Positions 20,438 through 29,388 of a DNA stretch of 64,000 bases are shown piece after piece. Position 1 is the stretch's first letter. The number at the start of each line of letters is the position of its first letter. The notes below the pieces were generated by a model, which did no database searches, was not told the origin of the DNA, and was given only the letters and a program-made list of their open reading frames with translations. Both the position numbers and the translations under genes were made by a program. The DNA is from Coxiellaceae bacterium (GTDB taxonomy: Bacteria; Pseudomonadota; Gammaproteobacteria; Coxiellales; Coxiellaceae). Where the stretch lies: contig JARGPC010000001.1 in the NCBI GenBank assembly GCA_029212885.1, positions 62,001 to 126,000 of the forward strand. Direction: 5' to 3'.

Positions 20438-20624
20438 AGGGTCTCCAAGTCAATCAGCATATCCGCAATGGTAAACCCCTGTAACAAAATGTCAACCTGG
20501 CACACTATTGTGCAGTTATTACCCTCAGCAACTACACGCAACACTAAACTCAACCTTAAGACACGATTAAGTATAGATATCAATCTCTTGCCCTGATCTT
20601 CAGATATCCATATACTCACCCCCT

Positions 20625-21953
20625 ATGGCTATTTCAAAGATCAGTTCTAAATTCCCTAAATTCTACGCAATGCTTGTTTTTGTATTGGCGTCGTCTTTTA
20701 CTATTTACGAGTTCGCCTTACGGGTGATGCCGTCGGCGATGACGCAGCAATTAATGAGCAGCTTCTCTATCGATGCTCGCGGCTTGGGCATGATGGCCTC
20801 TTTGTTTTTTTATGGCTATTCGCCGATGCAAATCCCGGCAGGCCTATTATATGACCGCATTGGCCCCCGACGATTACTAGCATTAAACACACTGCTATGT
20901 GCCTTCTCTGGTTTAATATTTGGCTATGCCAGTAATATCTATATCGCTAGCATTGCGCGTTTTTTAACCGGGTTTACCGCGTCTTTTGCCTTTATTGGCG
21001 CGCTATTAATCGCTGCACGCTGGTACCCACCGAGTCGCTTTGCCTTTTTTACCGGGCTAATACAATTTTTAGGCTGCACCGGCGCAGTCATTGGTGAAGC
21101 ACCAATTGCGGCCATGGTAACCAAAATGGGTTGGCGCCCTACTACAGTGTGGTTTTCTGTTATCGGTATTGTACTCGCCCTCATTATGTATGCCGTCGTG
21201 CGCGACTACCCGAACAACAAGTCAGTCACTAAACCAAAACATATTCCTAGCGTAGGCGTGTTAAAAGGCTTAAAACGCGTATGTCGCAATGGGCAAACCT
21301 GGTGGATTGGGTTGTATGCTTTTTGTTGTTGGGCACCCATTTCCGTGTTTGCCACCTTATGGGGACCATCGTTTTTAGCCCGTGCTTATAATGTGTCAAT
21401 GACGAAAGCCACTGCGCTAACATCATTAGTCTGGATTGCGATCGGCATAGGCAGCCCTATCGCCGGCTGGTGGTCAAACCGCATACAGCGTCGCTGTCGG
21501 CCACTAATCATTTTAGCGGTCATCGGCCTAGCTAGCAGTATCACCATGCTGTATATCAATGATCTACCCAAATGGTTATTGTCACTGATGTTATTGTTAT
21601 TTGGTGCCTCAGCATCATCGCAAGTAATCACCTTTGGGTTAGTGCTGGATAACAACCATGACACGGTAATGGGTACCGCAGCAGGTTTTAACAATATGGC
21701 TGTGGTCGCTGGGGGTATTTTATTGCAACCACTGGTTGGTATTATCATCGACTACATGTGGAAAAAAAATCCACTGTATTTAGGTAGCAGCCCACTGTAC
21801 TCACTGACCGAGTATCACACTGCATTGATTGTGATACCCCTGTGTTTTATCACCGGCATCATCACCAGTGTATATTTTATTCGAGAAACACGTTGCGTAC
21901 GAGATCATGTGCATCACCATTACGGCCAAGACATAAACGTTCAACACCATTAA
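20625..21953 (+). CDS. MFS transporter
   Basis: A 442-residue protein with twelve predicted membrane helices. The motif between helices 2 and 3, GLLYDRIGPRRLLALN, is the MFS signature G-x3-D-R-x-G-R-R. The start FTIYEFALRVMPSAM resembles nitrate/hexuronate-type and Legionella MFS carriers that take organic anions or amino acids. The substrate cannot be assigned. It lies just upstream of the DAK2-DegV gene (50 nt gap) on the same strand. Confidence 0.9.
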   Translation: MAISKISSKFPKFYAMLVFVLASSFTIYEFALRVMPSAMTQQLMSSFSIDARGLGMMASLFFYGYSPMQIPAGLLYDRIGPRRLLALNTLLCAFSGLIFGYASNIYIASIARFLTGFTASFAFIGALLIAARWYPPSRFAFFTGLIQFLGCTGAVIGEAPIAAMVTKMGWRPTTVWFSVIGIVLALIMYAVVRDYPNNKSVTKPKHIPSVGVLKGLKRVCRNGQTWWIGLYAFCCWAPISVFATLWGPSFLARAYNVSMTKATALTSLVWIAIGIGSPIAGWWSNRIQRRCRPLIILAVIGLASSITMLYINDLPKWLLSLMLLLFGASASSQVITFGLVLDNNHDTVMGTAAGFNNMAVVAGGILLQPLVGIIIDYMWKKNPLYLGSSPLYSLTEYHTALIVIPLCFITGIITSVYFIRETRCVRDHVHHHYGQDINVQHH

Positions 21954-22003
21954 AAAACAGTGTATACTCAGCGCCTTTATTTATGCAGAGGTGACGGAGC
22001 CCT

Positions 22004-23890
22004 ATGACAGACGCGAAAAAGAAACCAGCCAACCGAATTAAAATCAGCTACCTCGATGGAACTCGATTGCATCGCGCATTGGTAGCAGGCATACAAGAGG
22101 TCATTTCGCGCCAAGACTACCTAAACCGAATTAATGTCTTTCCAGTACCCGATCGTGACACGGGTACCAACATGGCATTGACATTAAACACCATTATCGA
22201 AGAAACCAGCCACCAAGTTGAGCCAAAAATTAGCGCAATGCTCGACCAGGTAGCTGATGCTGCATTAAACGGGGCACGCGGCAATTCCGGAGCCATCTTA
22301 GCGCAATTTTTCCAAGGCTTGAGTGAAGGTGCAGAAGGCATAGATAAAATGGATACTGCCGGCTTTGTGCAAGCGGTTAACAAAGGCTCTGAACTGGCTC
22401 GCCATGCATTATCCGAGCCTAAAGAAGGCACAATCTTATCGGTCATCACAGCCTTTGCTGACGCATTACAGCAACACCTCAATAAAGGCGGCATTGAGTT
22501 TCTCGACTTATTGGAGCCTAGCATTCAATATGCTGACGCGGCTTTACAAGAAACCTCAAACCAGTTACCCGAAATGCGCAAGGCCAAAGTTGTTGATGCT
22601 GGTGCTCAAGGCTTTGTCGACTTATTGCATGGTATTTATGACTATATCTGCAACGGCCAAGTGCGCGGCTTTTATGATAACTTAGTCGCACCAGTTGTTG
22701 ATGAAGTAGAAGAACATATTCATGAATTTTTAGATACCACCTACCGTTATTGCACTGAGTGCTTGATTAAAGGTGAAGACATTGATCAAGAGACCTTACG
22801 CAAAGAGCTAACCGAACTTGGTAATTGTTTAATTGTGGCGGGCTCGAAACGCAAAACAAAAATTCACATGCACTGCAACGAACCAGCAAGATTATTTCAG
22901 ATTTGTCGTCAGTTTGGTAATGTGGTTGGCGAGAAAGCCGATGATATGTTACGCCAACAAAAAACCATTAACCAAGATAAAGCTAAAATTGCGATCTTGA
23001 CTGATTCAGGCGCGGATATTCCTGATGAGTTAATGGAAAAATTAGACATCCACGTGGTACCAATTTTAATTAACTTCGGCACAGAAAGCTTTATTGATAA
23101 AGTATCGATGGGTCCTAAGCAGTTTTATCAAGAATTACGCACAAACCCCGAGCACCCCACCACGTCACAACCTTCGTTTGGTGACTTTAATCGTGCTTAT
23201 CAATTTATTAATACGCATTACGAATCCATTATCGCAATCCATTTACCGAAAAAAGTCAGTGGCACACTAAACAGCTCTGCCAGTGCTGCCAAGCGCATAT
23301 ACAATCATCCGGTATCGATTGTTGACTCCATGAGCGCCACTGCAGGCATGGGCATGGTGGTGACTTACGCTGCTGAAGCCGCTCAAGCAGGTTTACGTCA
23401 TAACGAAATCTTACGTTTAATCCAAGCCATCATTCCAAAGACGGCTTTATATGCGGCTATTCCTGATATGCGCTGGTTAGTGCGTGGTGGTCGTATTTCA
23501 GCTGCTAAAAAGCGCATGGTAGACATGATGCGATTAACGCCTTTAATTGGCTTTAATTCAACCGATGGCACGGTAAAAACCCAAGGGTTATTACCTGGCC
23601 GTAAGGGCTTGCCAAATAAAATGTTGAGCTTTATTCAGAAGAAAATTAAGAAGGGCAAGAAGTATCGGATTGTGGTGATTGAGTGTGACTGCCCTGATGA
23701 AGGCAAAAAGCTTGAAAGCTTAATTTTAAATAATATCCAGCAACTGGAATCGTGCCATGTAGTGTCTTGTGGCGCTGCATTAGGCGCCCATGCTGGCCCT
23801 GGCTCGATTGGTATTGCGCTGCAGGAATATGTACCACCCAAAGCGCTACTAGCCACACTGAAGGAATCTGAGGCGATGGCTCCAGCCTAG
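22004..23890 (+). CDS. DAK2-DegV fusion, fatty-acid-kinase-like
   Basis: This 628-residue protein joins two functions usually on separate polypeptides in Firmicutes. Residues 1-210 are a DhaL/DAK2 ATP-binding domain with VFPVPDRDTGTNMAL (Asp50, Asp52, Asn56 as Mg-ATP ligands). A middle segment near 230-320 matches the part that follows DAK2 in FakA-like proteins. From about residue 325 there is a DegV (FakB-like) lipid-binding domain with ILTDSGADIP, TTSQPSFGDF and SGTLNSSA. By analogy it would bind and phosphorylate a fatty acid for phospholipid synthesis. The assignment of fatty acid kinase is inferred; such fusions are known in gammaproteobacteria. GGTGACGGAG precedes the start. Confidence 0.85.
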   Translation: MTDAKKKPANRIKISYLDGTRLHRALVAGIQEVISRQDYLNRINVFPVPDRDTGTNMALTLNTIIEETSHQVEPKISAMLDQVADAALNGARGNSGAILAQFFQGLSEGAEGIDKMDTAGFVQAVNKGSELARHALSEPKEGTILSVITAFADALQQHLNKGGIEFLDLLEPSIQYADAALQETSNQLPEMRKAKVVDAGAQGFVDLLHGIYDYICNGQVRGFYDNLVAPVVDEVEEHIHEFLDTTYRYCTECLIKGEDIDQETLRKELTELGNCLIVAGSKRKTKIHMHCNEPARLFQICRQFGNVVGEKADDMLRQQKTINQDKAKIAILTDSGADIPDELMEKLDIHVVPILINFGTESFIDKVSMGPKQFYQELRTNPEHPTTSQPSFGDFNRAYQFINTHYESIIAIHLPKKVSGTLNSSASAAKRIYNHPVSIVDSMSATAGMGMVVTYAAEAAQAGLRHNEILRLIQAIIPKTALYAAIPDMRWLVRGGRISAAKKRMVDMMRLTPLIGFNSTDGTVKTQGLLPGRKGLPNKMLSFIQKKIKKGKKYRIVVIECDCPDEGKKLESLILNNIQQLESCHVVSCGAALGAHAGPGSIGIALQEYVPPKALLATLKESEAMAPA

Positions 23891-24294
23891 TCATAGTTTT
23901 TACTGCGATTTGGCTGAAGGGTGTAAAAAAGATGGTGGAGCGACCGACTGTGATATGTGTGTGTGGTCGAGTCGTGAAGGATAAGTCACCCCACCAAACT
24001 GCTTTATTCAAACAATTTATAGTTGATAGTATACTAATTAAATATTACCAGAGCATTAAGAATACATTTAAGTTCCCTATTTCCAGATTAATAGTCATAG
24101 ATATAGCCAATATTTATAAGTATAGAAACCCAGCAATTTTCCGAATAAAATCAGTAGGATAAACAACGGCAACTCATCTCCATTGATTCATATTACTAAT
24201 TAGATAATTATTAATCAACTGGAAATAAGACGTATTATGAAGCGATATAAAGCAGTGAAATAATCAGACCTTGCGCCACTAATTCGAAAATTAG
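23891..24294. other. AT-rich intergenic stretch
   Basis: About 400 nt lie between the DAK2-DegV gene and the tRNAs. Apart from the hairpin next to tRNA-Glu (separate entry) I see no gene. A 76-codon frame at 23932 has no ribosome site and an implausible composition. Confidence 0.5.
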
Positions 24295-24299
24295 TGGCG
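24274..24299 (-). terminator. 11-bp hairpin overlapping the 3' end of tRNA-Glu
   Basis: CGCCACTAATT (24274-24284) pairs perfectly with AATTAGTGGCG (24289-24299) around a CGAA loop. The arm at 24289-24299 includes the CCA end, the discriminator and the last acceptor base of tRNA-Glu. No T-run follows on the minus strand, so it may be an unusual terminator or a processing signal. Confidence 0.45.
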
Positions 24300-24370
24300 T
24301 CCCCAAGGGGATTCGAACCCCTGTTGCCGCCGTGAAAGGGCAGTGTCCTAGGCCTCTAGACGATGGGGAC
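24295..24370 (-). tRNA. tRNA-Glu(UUC)
   Basis: Reading the minus strand from 24370, the molecule has a 7-bp acceptor GTCCCCA/TGGGGAC, an anticodon loop CTTTCAC with anticodon TTC, a T arm with GGTTCGAATCC, discriminator G and an encoded CCA (24297-24295). It is very close to E. coli tRNA-Glu. It lies just downstream of tRNA-Ala, and both probably come from one transcript. Confidence 0.97.
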
Positions 24371-24395
24371 ACATCAATTTGCGGGTCACCTTCTA

Positions 24396-24471
<76 letters not shown>

Positions 24472-24577
24472 GCAAGGAAGATGCATTCTAGTGCCAAGAT
24501 GCGCAGAGGTCAAGCACTTATTTACGCTGGAAGTTCAACCACTTCCCCGATAGAATAAAGCGTACAAGGAAGATGAA

Positions 24578-26362
24578 ATGAACGAAAAACTGATTCTGAT
24601 TTTAGTTAGCATTGCCGTAATATCACTCATATGCCAATGGGTAGCATGGCGCGTTAAGTTACCCGCCATTTTATTCCTTATCATATTTGGACTTATACTC
24701 GGCCCTGGCATGCATTGGCTACGCCCTCAAGAGGTCTTTGGTGACTTAATGCGCCCATTAGTCGACCTATCGGTATCAGTCGTATTATTTGAAGCCAGTC
24801 TAACGCTCAACTTCCGCGAAATAAAAGGCCAACGAGCGGTAGTACGCAACCTCATCAGCATTGGCATACTCACTTCCTGGCTGCTCGCCTGGCTATTTAT
24901 CCATTGGATTTTCGGCCTGTCTTGGGCCATCTCGTGCCTATTTGGCGCCATTTTATCAATATCCGGCCCCACGGTGATCCTGCCATTATTACGCTCGATA
25001 CAAGCCAAAAAAGAGCTCACCAACATCATGCGCTGGGAAGGCATCTTGATCGATCCTATTGGCGCCATATTGGCAGTATTAATCTTCACCACCATCACCC
25101 AAACACAATCGGTTTTTTCACATACGCTATATGAGATCCTAGAAGTCATTATTGTCGGATTTGCAGGCGGCGCTATTGGCGGCTGGGTGTTAGCCAAATG
25201 CTTTATTAAATATTGGATCCCTGAATTTCTACAAAACATTGCTTCATTGGTTTTTGTTATTACGCTATATACCATCACCAATCACTTCATGGAAGGCGCT
25301 GGTTTACTAGCGGTTACTGTGATGGGTATCTGGATGGCTAACATGAAAGACGTGCATATTGAAGACATCCTAAACTTCAAAGCCAGCGTTAGTATTTTAC
25401 TGATTTCAGTTTTATTTATTGTGTTATCAGCAGAAATTAAATTTGCTGCCTTTAGTCACGTGATACTACCATCATTTCTATTGTTTCTAGCCTTGCAATT
25501 TATTGTGCGCCCTATATCAGTCATCGTATCGACAATAGGTAGCGAGCTAACCTGGAAAGAAAGAGCACTGATGTCTTGGATCTCACCGAAAGGCATTATT
25601 TGTGCCGCAGTAGCCGCGATCTTTACCATTCAATTATGCTCTTTGGAATATCTCGACTCAGAAGCATTTATCTTAGTAACCTTTTTAATTATTTTATTTA
25701 CTGTCATCTTTCAAAGCTTAACTTCCCGATTGGTTGCACGCTTATTAGGCGTTGCTAACCCTGAACCAACAGGCTACTTATTGGTAGGTGCTAATGTCAT
25801 TTCACGCCAATTAGCTTTAGCATTACAACAACACGGCTTCAATGCCATGATTGTTGACGGCAATTGGAACGCAATTAGTGAAGCACGCATGGAAGGTATT
25901 CCTGTGTTTTATGGTAACCCAGTTTCTGAGTATACTGATCGACGCATTGACTTAGTTGGCTTAGGCAATGTTATTGGCTTATCACCACGACAAGACTTAA
26001 ACGCGCTAAGCTGCTTGCGATACAGCAAAGAATTTGGCAAAGGACACTGCTTTATGCTTGCGACAGAAAACCGAGATGACTCTGAGAAAATTTATGCCGA
26101 AAAACAGAAACGCGCTAGTTTATTATTTGGCAATGACATTAGCTTTTCTAAGCTCGCCAGCTTAATTGCTAAAGGTGCACAAATCAAAAGTACAAAGCTC
26201 ACCGCCGAATTCACCTTAGAAAATTTCATAGAAACCAATGCGAACAATGCCATTCCATTTTTTATCATTACCACCAAAGGCAAGCTACGCTTTTTCATTG
26301 AAGACACCCCACCCAAACCTGAACCAGGCGATACTTTAGTGAGCCTTAGCTATAACACTTAA
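24578..26362 (+). CDS. Cation:proton antiporter (CPA family) with C-terminal Rossmann domain
   Basis: A 594-residue protein. Residues 1-390 form about twelve membrane helices of the Na+/H+ exchanger type, with SGPTVILPLLRSI and RWEGILIDPIGAILAV typical of NhaP/CPA1 carriers (the Asp is the likely ion site). Residues about 395-590 are soluble: LLVGANVISRQLALALQQHG then MIVDGNW is a TrkA-N-like nucleotide-binding fold that could gate transport. It would exchange Na+ or K+ for protons across the inner membrane. The end overlaps the convergent LysE gene by 4 nt. Confidence 0.9.
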   Translation: MNEKLILILVSIAVISLICQWVAWRVKLPAILFLIIFGLILGPGMHWLRPQEVFGDLMRPLVDLSVSVVLFEASLTLNFREIKGQRAVVRNLISIGILTSWLLAWLFIHWIFGLSWAISCLFGAILSISGPTVILPLLRSIQAKKELTNIMRWEGILIDPIGAILAVLIFTTITQTQSVFSHTLYEILEVIIVGFAGGAIGGWVLAKCFIKYWIPEFLQNIASLVFVITLYTITNHFMEGAGLLAVTVMGIWMANMKDVHIEDILNFKASVSILLISVLFIVLSAEIKFAAFSHVILPSFLLFLALQFIVRPISVIVSTIGSELTWKERALMSWISPKGIICAAVAAIFTIQLCSLEYLDSEAFILVTFLIILFTVIFQSLTSRLVARLLGVANPEPTGYLLVGANVISRQLALALQQHGFNAMIVDGNWNAISEARMEGIPVFYGNPVSEYTDRRIDLVGLGNVIGLSPRQDLNALSCLRYSKEFGKGHCFMLATENRDDSEKIYAEKQKRASLLFGNDISFSKLASLIAKGAQIKSTKLTAEFTLENFIETNANNAIPFFIITTKGKLRFFIEDTPPKPEPGDTLVSLSYNT

Positions 26363-26979
26363 GCAGGCGCAGCAGCAACGATAGTGTAAGCAACAAATAA
26401 CATGAGCAGCCCGGTGATAACATTCAATATGCTCCAAGCGATTTTCTTTCTAAACAGTGGTGACAATAACTTAGAACCAAACCCCAACACAAAAAACCAA
26501 ATAAGCGAGGAAATCATGGCGCCAACCCCAAACAAATATTTCGAGCTTCCAGCTTGTTGTGCCGCCACACTACCCAGCAATATTACGGCATCTAGATAGG
26601 CATGGGGATTGAGAAACCCCAACCCCAGCAAAATCAAAACAGTCTTTTTCTTTGTACCTAGATTTGCCTCAACTGAATTATCACTTAAAACCTCAGGCTG
26701 AATCGCGCTATACAGAGAATACAAACCATAGGCCGTTAAAAACGTTGCGCCGAACCACTTGGCAAGACTAACAAAAACCGGGTGTAACGCCAACAAACTA
26801 CCCACACCAAAAACGCCCAAAGCGATCAAACAAACATCAATAGCACTACAGATAATGGCTGTTAATAAAACATGATGGCGCCGAATGCCCTGGTTGATAA
26901 TAAACGTATTTTGCGGCCCAATCGCAACAATTAAGCCAACACCAACAGCAAACCCTTTTAAAACAGCAGAAATAATCAC
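26359..26979 (-). CDS. LysE/ArgO family amino-acid exporter
   Basis: A 206-residue protein with six hydrophobic helices. Its start GFAVGVGLIVAIGPQNTFI is the LysE/ArgO signature (G-P-Q-N), and FLNPHAYLDAVILLG is the second conserved motif. Proteins of this family export lysine, arginine or related amino acids. Length is normal. Specificity cannot be decided, and no LysG/ArgP-type regulator is adjacent. Confidence 0.93.
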   Translation of the reverse strand: MIISAVLKGFAVGVGLIVAIGPQNTFIINQGIRRHHVLLTAIICSAIDVCLIALGVFGVGSLLALHPVFVSLAKWFGATFLTAYGLYSLYSAIQPEVLSDNSVEANLGTKKKTVLILLGLGFLNPHAYLDAVILLGSVAAQQAGSSKYLFGVGAMISSLIWFFVLGFGSKLLSPLFRKKIAWSILNVITGLLMLFVAYTIVAAAPA

Positions 26980-27199
26980 AGTACTTTAATCTCATATCAC
27001 TGGTTAATTTTTTGATATGATCATGAATTAACAGACCGCTATAGTCAACATGTTAAGACCCATACTCATAATCCAGTATAGTTTTGGGATGTATGTCTAT
27101 TAAAGCACCCAACAGCCCCACATCAAATAAAAATAATTTATTGGTACCACTTTTTGTATGATTTATACATTTTTCCTTAGGACTGTACGCTATTTCAGC

Positions 27200-27808
27200 C
27201 TAATCTGGCTCAGAGAGTCCGTCGATTTCGATATCCAACAAATCCAGCAAACACACCACTTCTGGAAAACTAAACTTAGCCTTTGTCAGTTTATTTAAGG
27301 AAATATCCATTTGATAATTTTGCGCACCAGTAAAATCCGCACGGGTTAGATTGGTTTTAACAAATTGACAGCCAGCAAAATCCGTATAACCAAATACCGC
27401 ATTCGATAAATCAGCTTCGCGAAAATCCACCTCATGTGCTTGACTGTTTTCGCACACCAACTCATTAAGCTGTAATCCGAAAAATGATGAATGATTAAGA
27501 TTACAATGATAAAACGCCAGTGGACTGGTTAAATGTATTTGTGGCCAATAGGCTTGCGTCCAATTAATACCAACACACTTTGACTTTTCAAACACCACCT
27601 CAGAGAAGTTAGACCCAGCCACCTCTATCACACTTAAATTACAGCTTACAAACTCACAATCAATAAACTTACATTTATTAAACTTGCCGCCACTAAAATC
27701 ACAACCATGGAACTTACAGCGCTCAAATGACACCGCATTAAATTCAGACTCAACAGCGTCTAATTTATCAAAAGCTTTATCTTCATAGCTGTGCTGGTCT
27801 TTAATCAT
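27200..27808 (-). CDS. Pentapeptide-repeat protein
   Basis: A 202-residue protein made largely of A(D/N)LXX-type five-residue repeats, for example FERCKFHGCDFSGGKFNKCK and ADLSNAVFGYTDFAGCQF. The fold should be a right-handed quadrilateral beta helix. The last 30 residues (FPEVVCLLDLLDIEIDGL) recall the C-terminal helix of Qnr and MfpA, which mimic DNA and protect gyrase. That likeness is only suggestive. It lies 2 nt downstream of queF on the same strand, so the two form an operon. Confidence 0.88.
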   Translation of the reverse strand: MIKDQHSYEDKAFDKLDAVESEFNAVSFERCKFHGCDFSGGKFNKCKFIDCEFVSCNLSVIEVAGSNFSEVVFEKSKCVGINWTQAYWPQIHLTSPLAFYHCNLNHSSFFGLQLNELVCENSQAHEVDFREADLSNAVFGYTDFAGCQFVKTNLTRADFTGAQNYQMDISLNKLTKAKFSFPEVVCLLDLLDIEIDGLSEPD

Positions 27809-27810
27809 AT

Positions 27811-28647
27811 CTACTGCCGGACAAGTCGTTTATTAAGCTCACTAACATCTACTGTTTCAGTCGAACGATAGGGGTTAATATCGATACCACCACGGCGGGT
27901 ATATCGGCCATACACAGTCAGCTGCTCAGGCTGGCAGTGTTGCATAATATCAACAAAGATACGCTCGATACACTGCTCATGAAACTCATTATGATTACGC
28001 AGTGAAACAATATACTTTAACAAGCCCTCACGATTAATACGCTTGCCTTTATATGCAATTTGCACACTGGCCCAGTCGGGCTGGTTGGTGACCAAGCAAT
28101 TAGACTTTAATAAATCAGAAGTGAGCACCTCATCTACCACATCATCATGCGCAGATAAATAATCAGGGCTTACCGTATACGTATCACAACTTATATCCTG
28201 ATCATCAATATTTTCACCTGGCAGTGTAATAACAGCATCAGCAATAGAAGGCTGCGATAGTTGACGCAACTGCACAGTCACCTCACCTCCCAAACGCTCA
28301 GATAAATCATTGGCAATGATCTGCTGTAAACTATCAGCACTATCAAATTTTGCATTATTAAACGAGTTAAAATACAGCTTTAGTGATTTTGATTCAATAA
28401 TATTTGGCGATGTGCAATCGTAAATAATTTCAGCCAAGGCAACCATCGGCTTGCCTTTTTGATTCAACCACGACACCTCATAGTGATTCCAAATATCTAC
28501 ACCACAAAATGGTAATGCCGCCGAATCCACGCCAATTTCTTGACGATTAGCGTCTCGTGAAATAGGAAATAAACGATCTGGATTATAGTGATTATCATAA
28601 TCGGCTTTTTTACCCAACTCTGAATTATCGGCCTTCAATACTGACAT
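27811..28647 (-). CDS. queF: NADPH-dependent 7-cyano-7-deazaguanine reductase
   Basis: QueF reduces preQ0 to preQ1 in queuosine synthesis. This is the long, two-domain proteobacterial form (278 residues). It shows ESKSLKLYFNSFN, the catalytic Cys184 in SNCLVTNQPDW, FHEQCIERIFVDI, and the closing GRYTRRGGIDINPYR. Start and length are normal. The pentapeptide-repeat gene follows after 2 nt. Confidence 0.97.
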   Translation of the reverse strand: MSVLKADNSELGKKADYDNHYNPDRLFPISRDANRQEIGVDSAALPFCGVDIWNHYEVSWLNQKGKPMVALAEIIYDCTSPNIIESKSLKLYFNSFNNAKFDSADSLQQIIANDLSERLGGEVTVQLRQLSQPSIADAVITLPGENIDDQDISCDTYTVSPDYLSAHDDVVDEVLTSDLLKSNCLVTNQPDWASVQIAYKGKRINREGLLKYIVSLRNHNEFHEQCIERIFVDIMQHCQPEQLTVYGRYTRRGGIDINPYRSTETVDVSELNKRLVRQ

Positions 28648-28719
28648 ACGCCCTCCGCCTTGAATTTAATGGCAGGCATAATAACACACTCAGGATACTG
28701 AAGCATTAACAGCAAAAGT

Positions 28720-28995
28720 TCAACGAGGGTCTTTATAGCGCAAGTCAGCACAGATACCTGAAGTTTCGCGCAAATTCTTACCCAATGTAGCCTGTGCTTC
28801 GCTATTGGTAGCTATACAGTGGCATAGATTGTCTGTTTGACAGAGCTTCTGCAACATATTGATTTGATTGATCGGTAAAATGGCATTTAACGCTGGTCCC
28901 ATCGACTTGATTTGTTGAGCTGTATAAGGCTTAGCAGCAAATGCGAACAGTGGTAATAGAGCAATTGCAACCAACAGTGTCAGGATTTTTTTCAT
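28720..28995 (-). CDS. Small exported protein of unknown function
   Basis: About 91 residues from the ATG at 28995, chosen because GAGG lies at good spacing and MKKILTLLVAIALLPLFAFA is a clean signal peptide with an AFA-A cleavage site. The mature part has four cysteines (LCQTDNLCHCIATN and SGICADL), which could form disulphides in the periplasm. No family is recognised. An upstream ATG at 29013 gives a less convincing N-terminus. Confidence 0.75.
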   Translation of the reverse strand: MKKILTLLVAIALLPLFAFAAKPYTAQQIKSMGPALNAILPINQINMLQKLCQTDNLCHCIATNSEAQATLGKNLRETSGICADLRYKDPR

Positions 28996-29049
28996 CATTC
29001 GCCTCGCCAGCAAAGAAAATACAGAAGCCAGTATAGCTGATTACAACCT

Positions 29050-29086
29050 AAAAAAAGACAGCCACAATATTTTGCAATATTGCGGC
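29050..29086 (-). terminator. Rho-independent terminator
   Basis: On the minus strand an 11-bp stem with one mismatch (29086-29076 with 29071-29061, loop GCAA) is followed after TGTC by a run of seven T. It would end transcripts from the ShET2/EspL-like gene. An outer pair TACAACC/GGTTGTA (29042-29048, 29094-29100) frames it. Confidence 0.75.
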
Positions 29087-29100
29087 CATCTTGGGTTGTA

Positions 29101-29388
29101 TGAAATAGCGTCATTCTCAGGTAATTCATCCAGAACACCGTGATGAGCGTAACGCTACCTCTTTTTGCTGCGTGTGAGATCGGTAAAAATTCGGTTTGAG
29201 ATTGTTTTTTTATGTATTGTTTTCATCACATCAGCCTCACATTTCATCTCATTAAAACTTTTATTTCATAACTTTATTCAATATAAGAAGTACTATAAAC
29301 CCTTACCTATAGTGCAAGGTCAAGGAATTTACACGATAAATATATAATTTTTTTTATAATCGCCAATCGATTCAATTTATCCAGCTTT
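29101..29388. other. AT-rich intergenic stretch downstream of the ShET2/EspL-like gene
   Basis: With the terminator at 29050-29086 this is part of a 390-nt region without a convincing gene. A 60-codon frame at 29165 lacks a ribosome site and is very AT-rich. Confidence 0.5.

Noticed and set aside
20414..20619. Two overlapping short frames in the sixA/MFS divergent gap
   Set aside because: They overlap each other on opposite strands, lie mostly in the promoter region, and have no plausible start signals.
23932..24162. 76-codon plus-strand frame before the tRNAs
   Set aside because: AT-rich, no ribosome site, no domain; it lies in otherwise empty DNA.
27200..27808. Qnr quinolone-resistance protein
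   Set aside because: Only the repeat type and a vague C-terminal likeness match. The usual Qnr loops cannot be identified, so it stays a generic pentapeptide-repeat protein.
29165..29347. 60-codon frame in the gap after the ShET2/EspL-like gene
   Set aside because: Low complexity, no ribosome site, and no recognisable feature.
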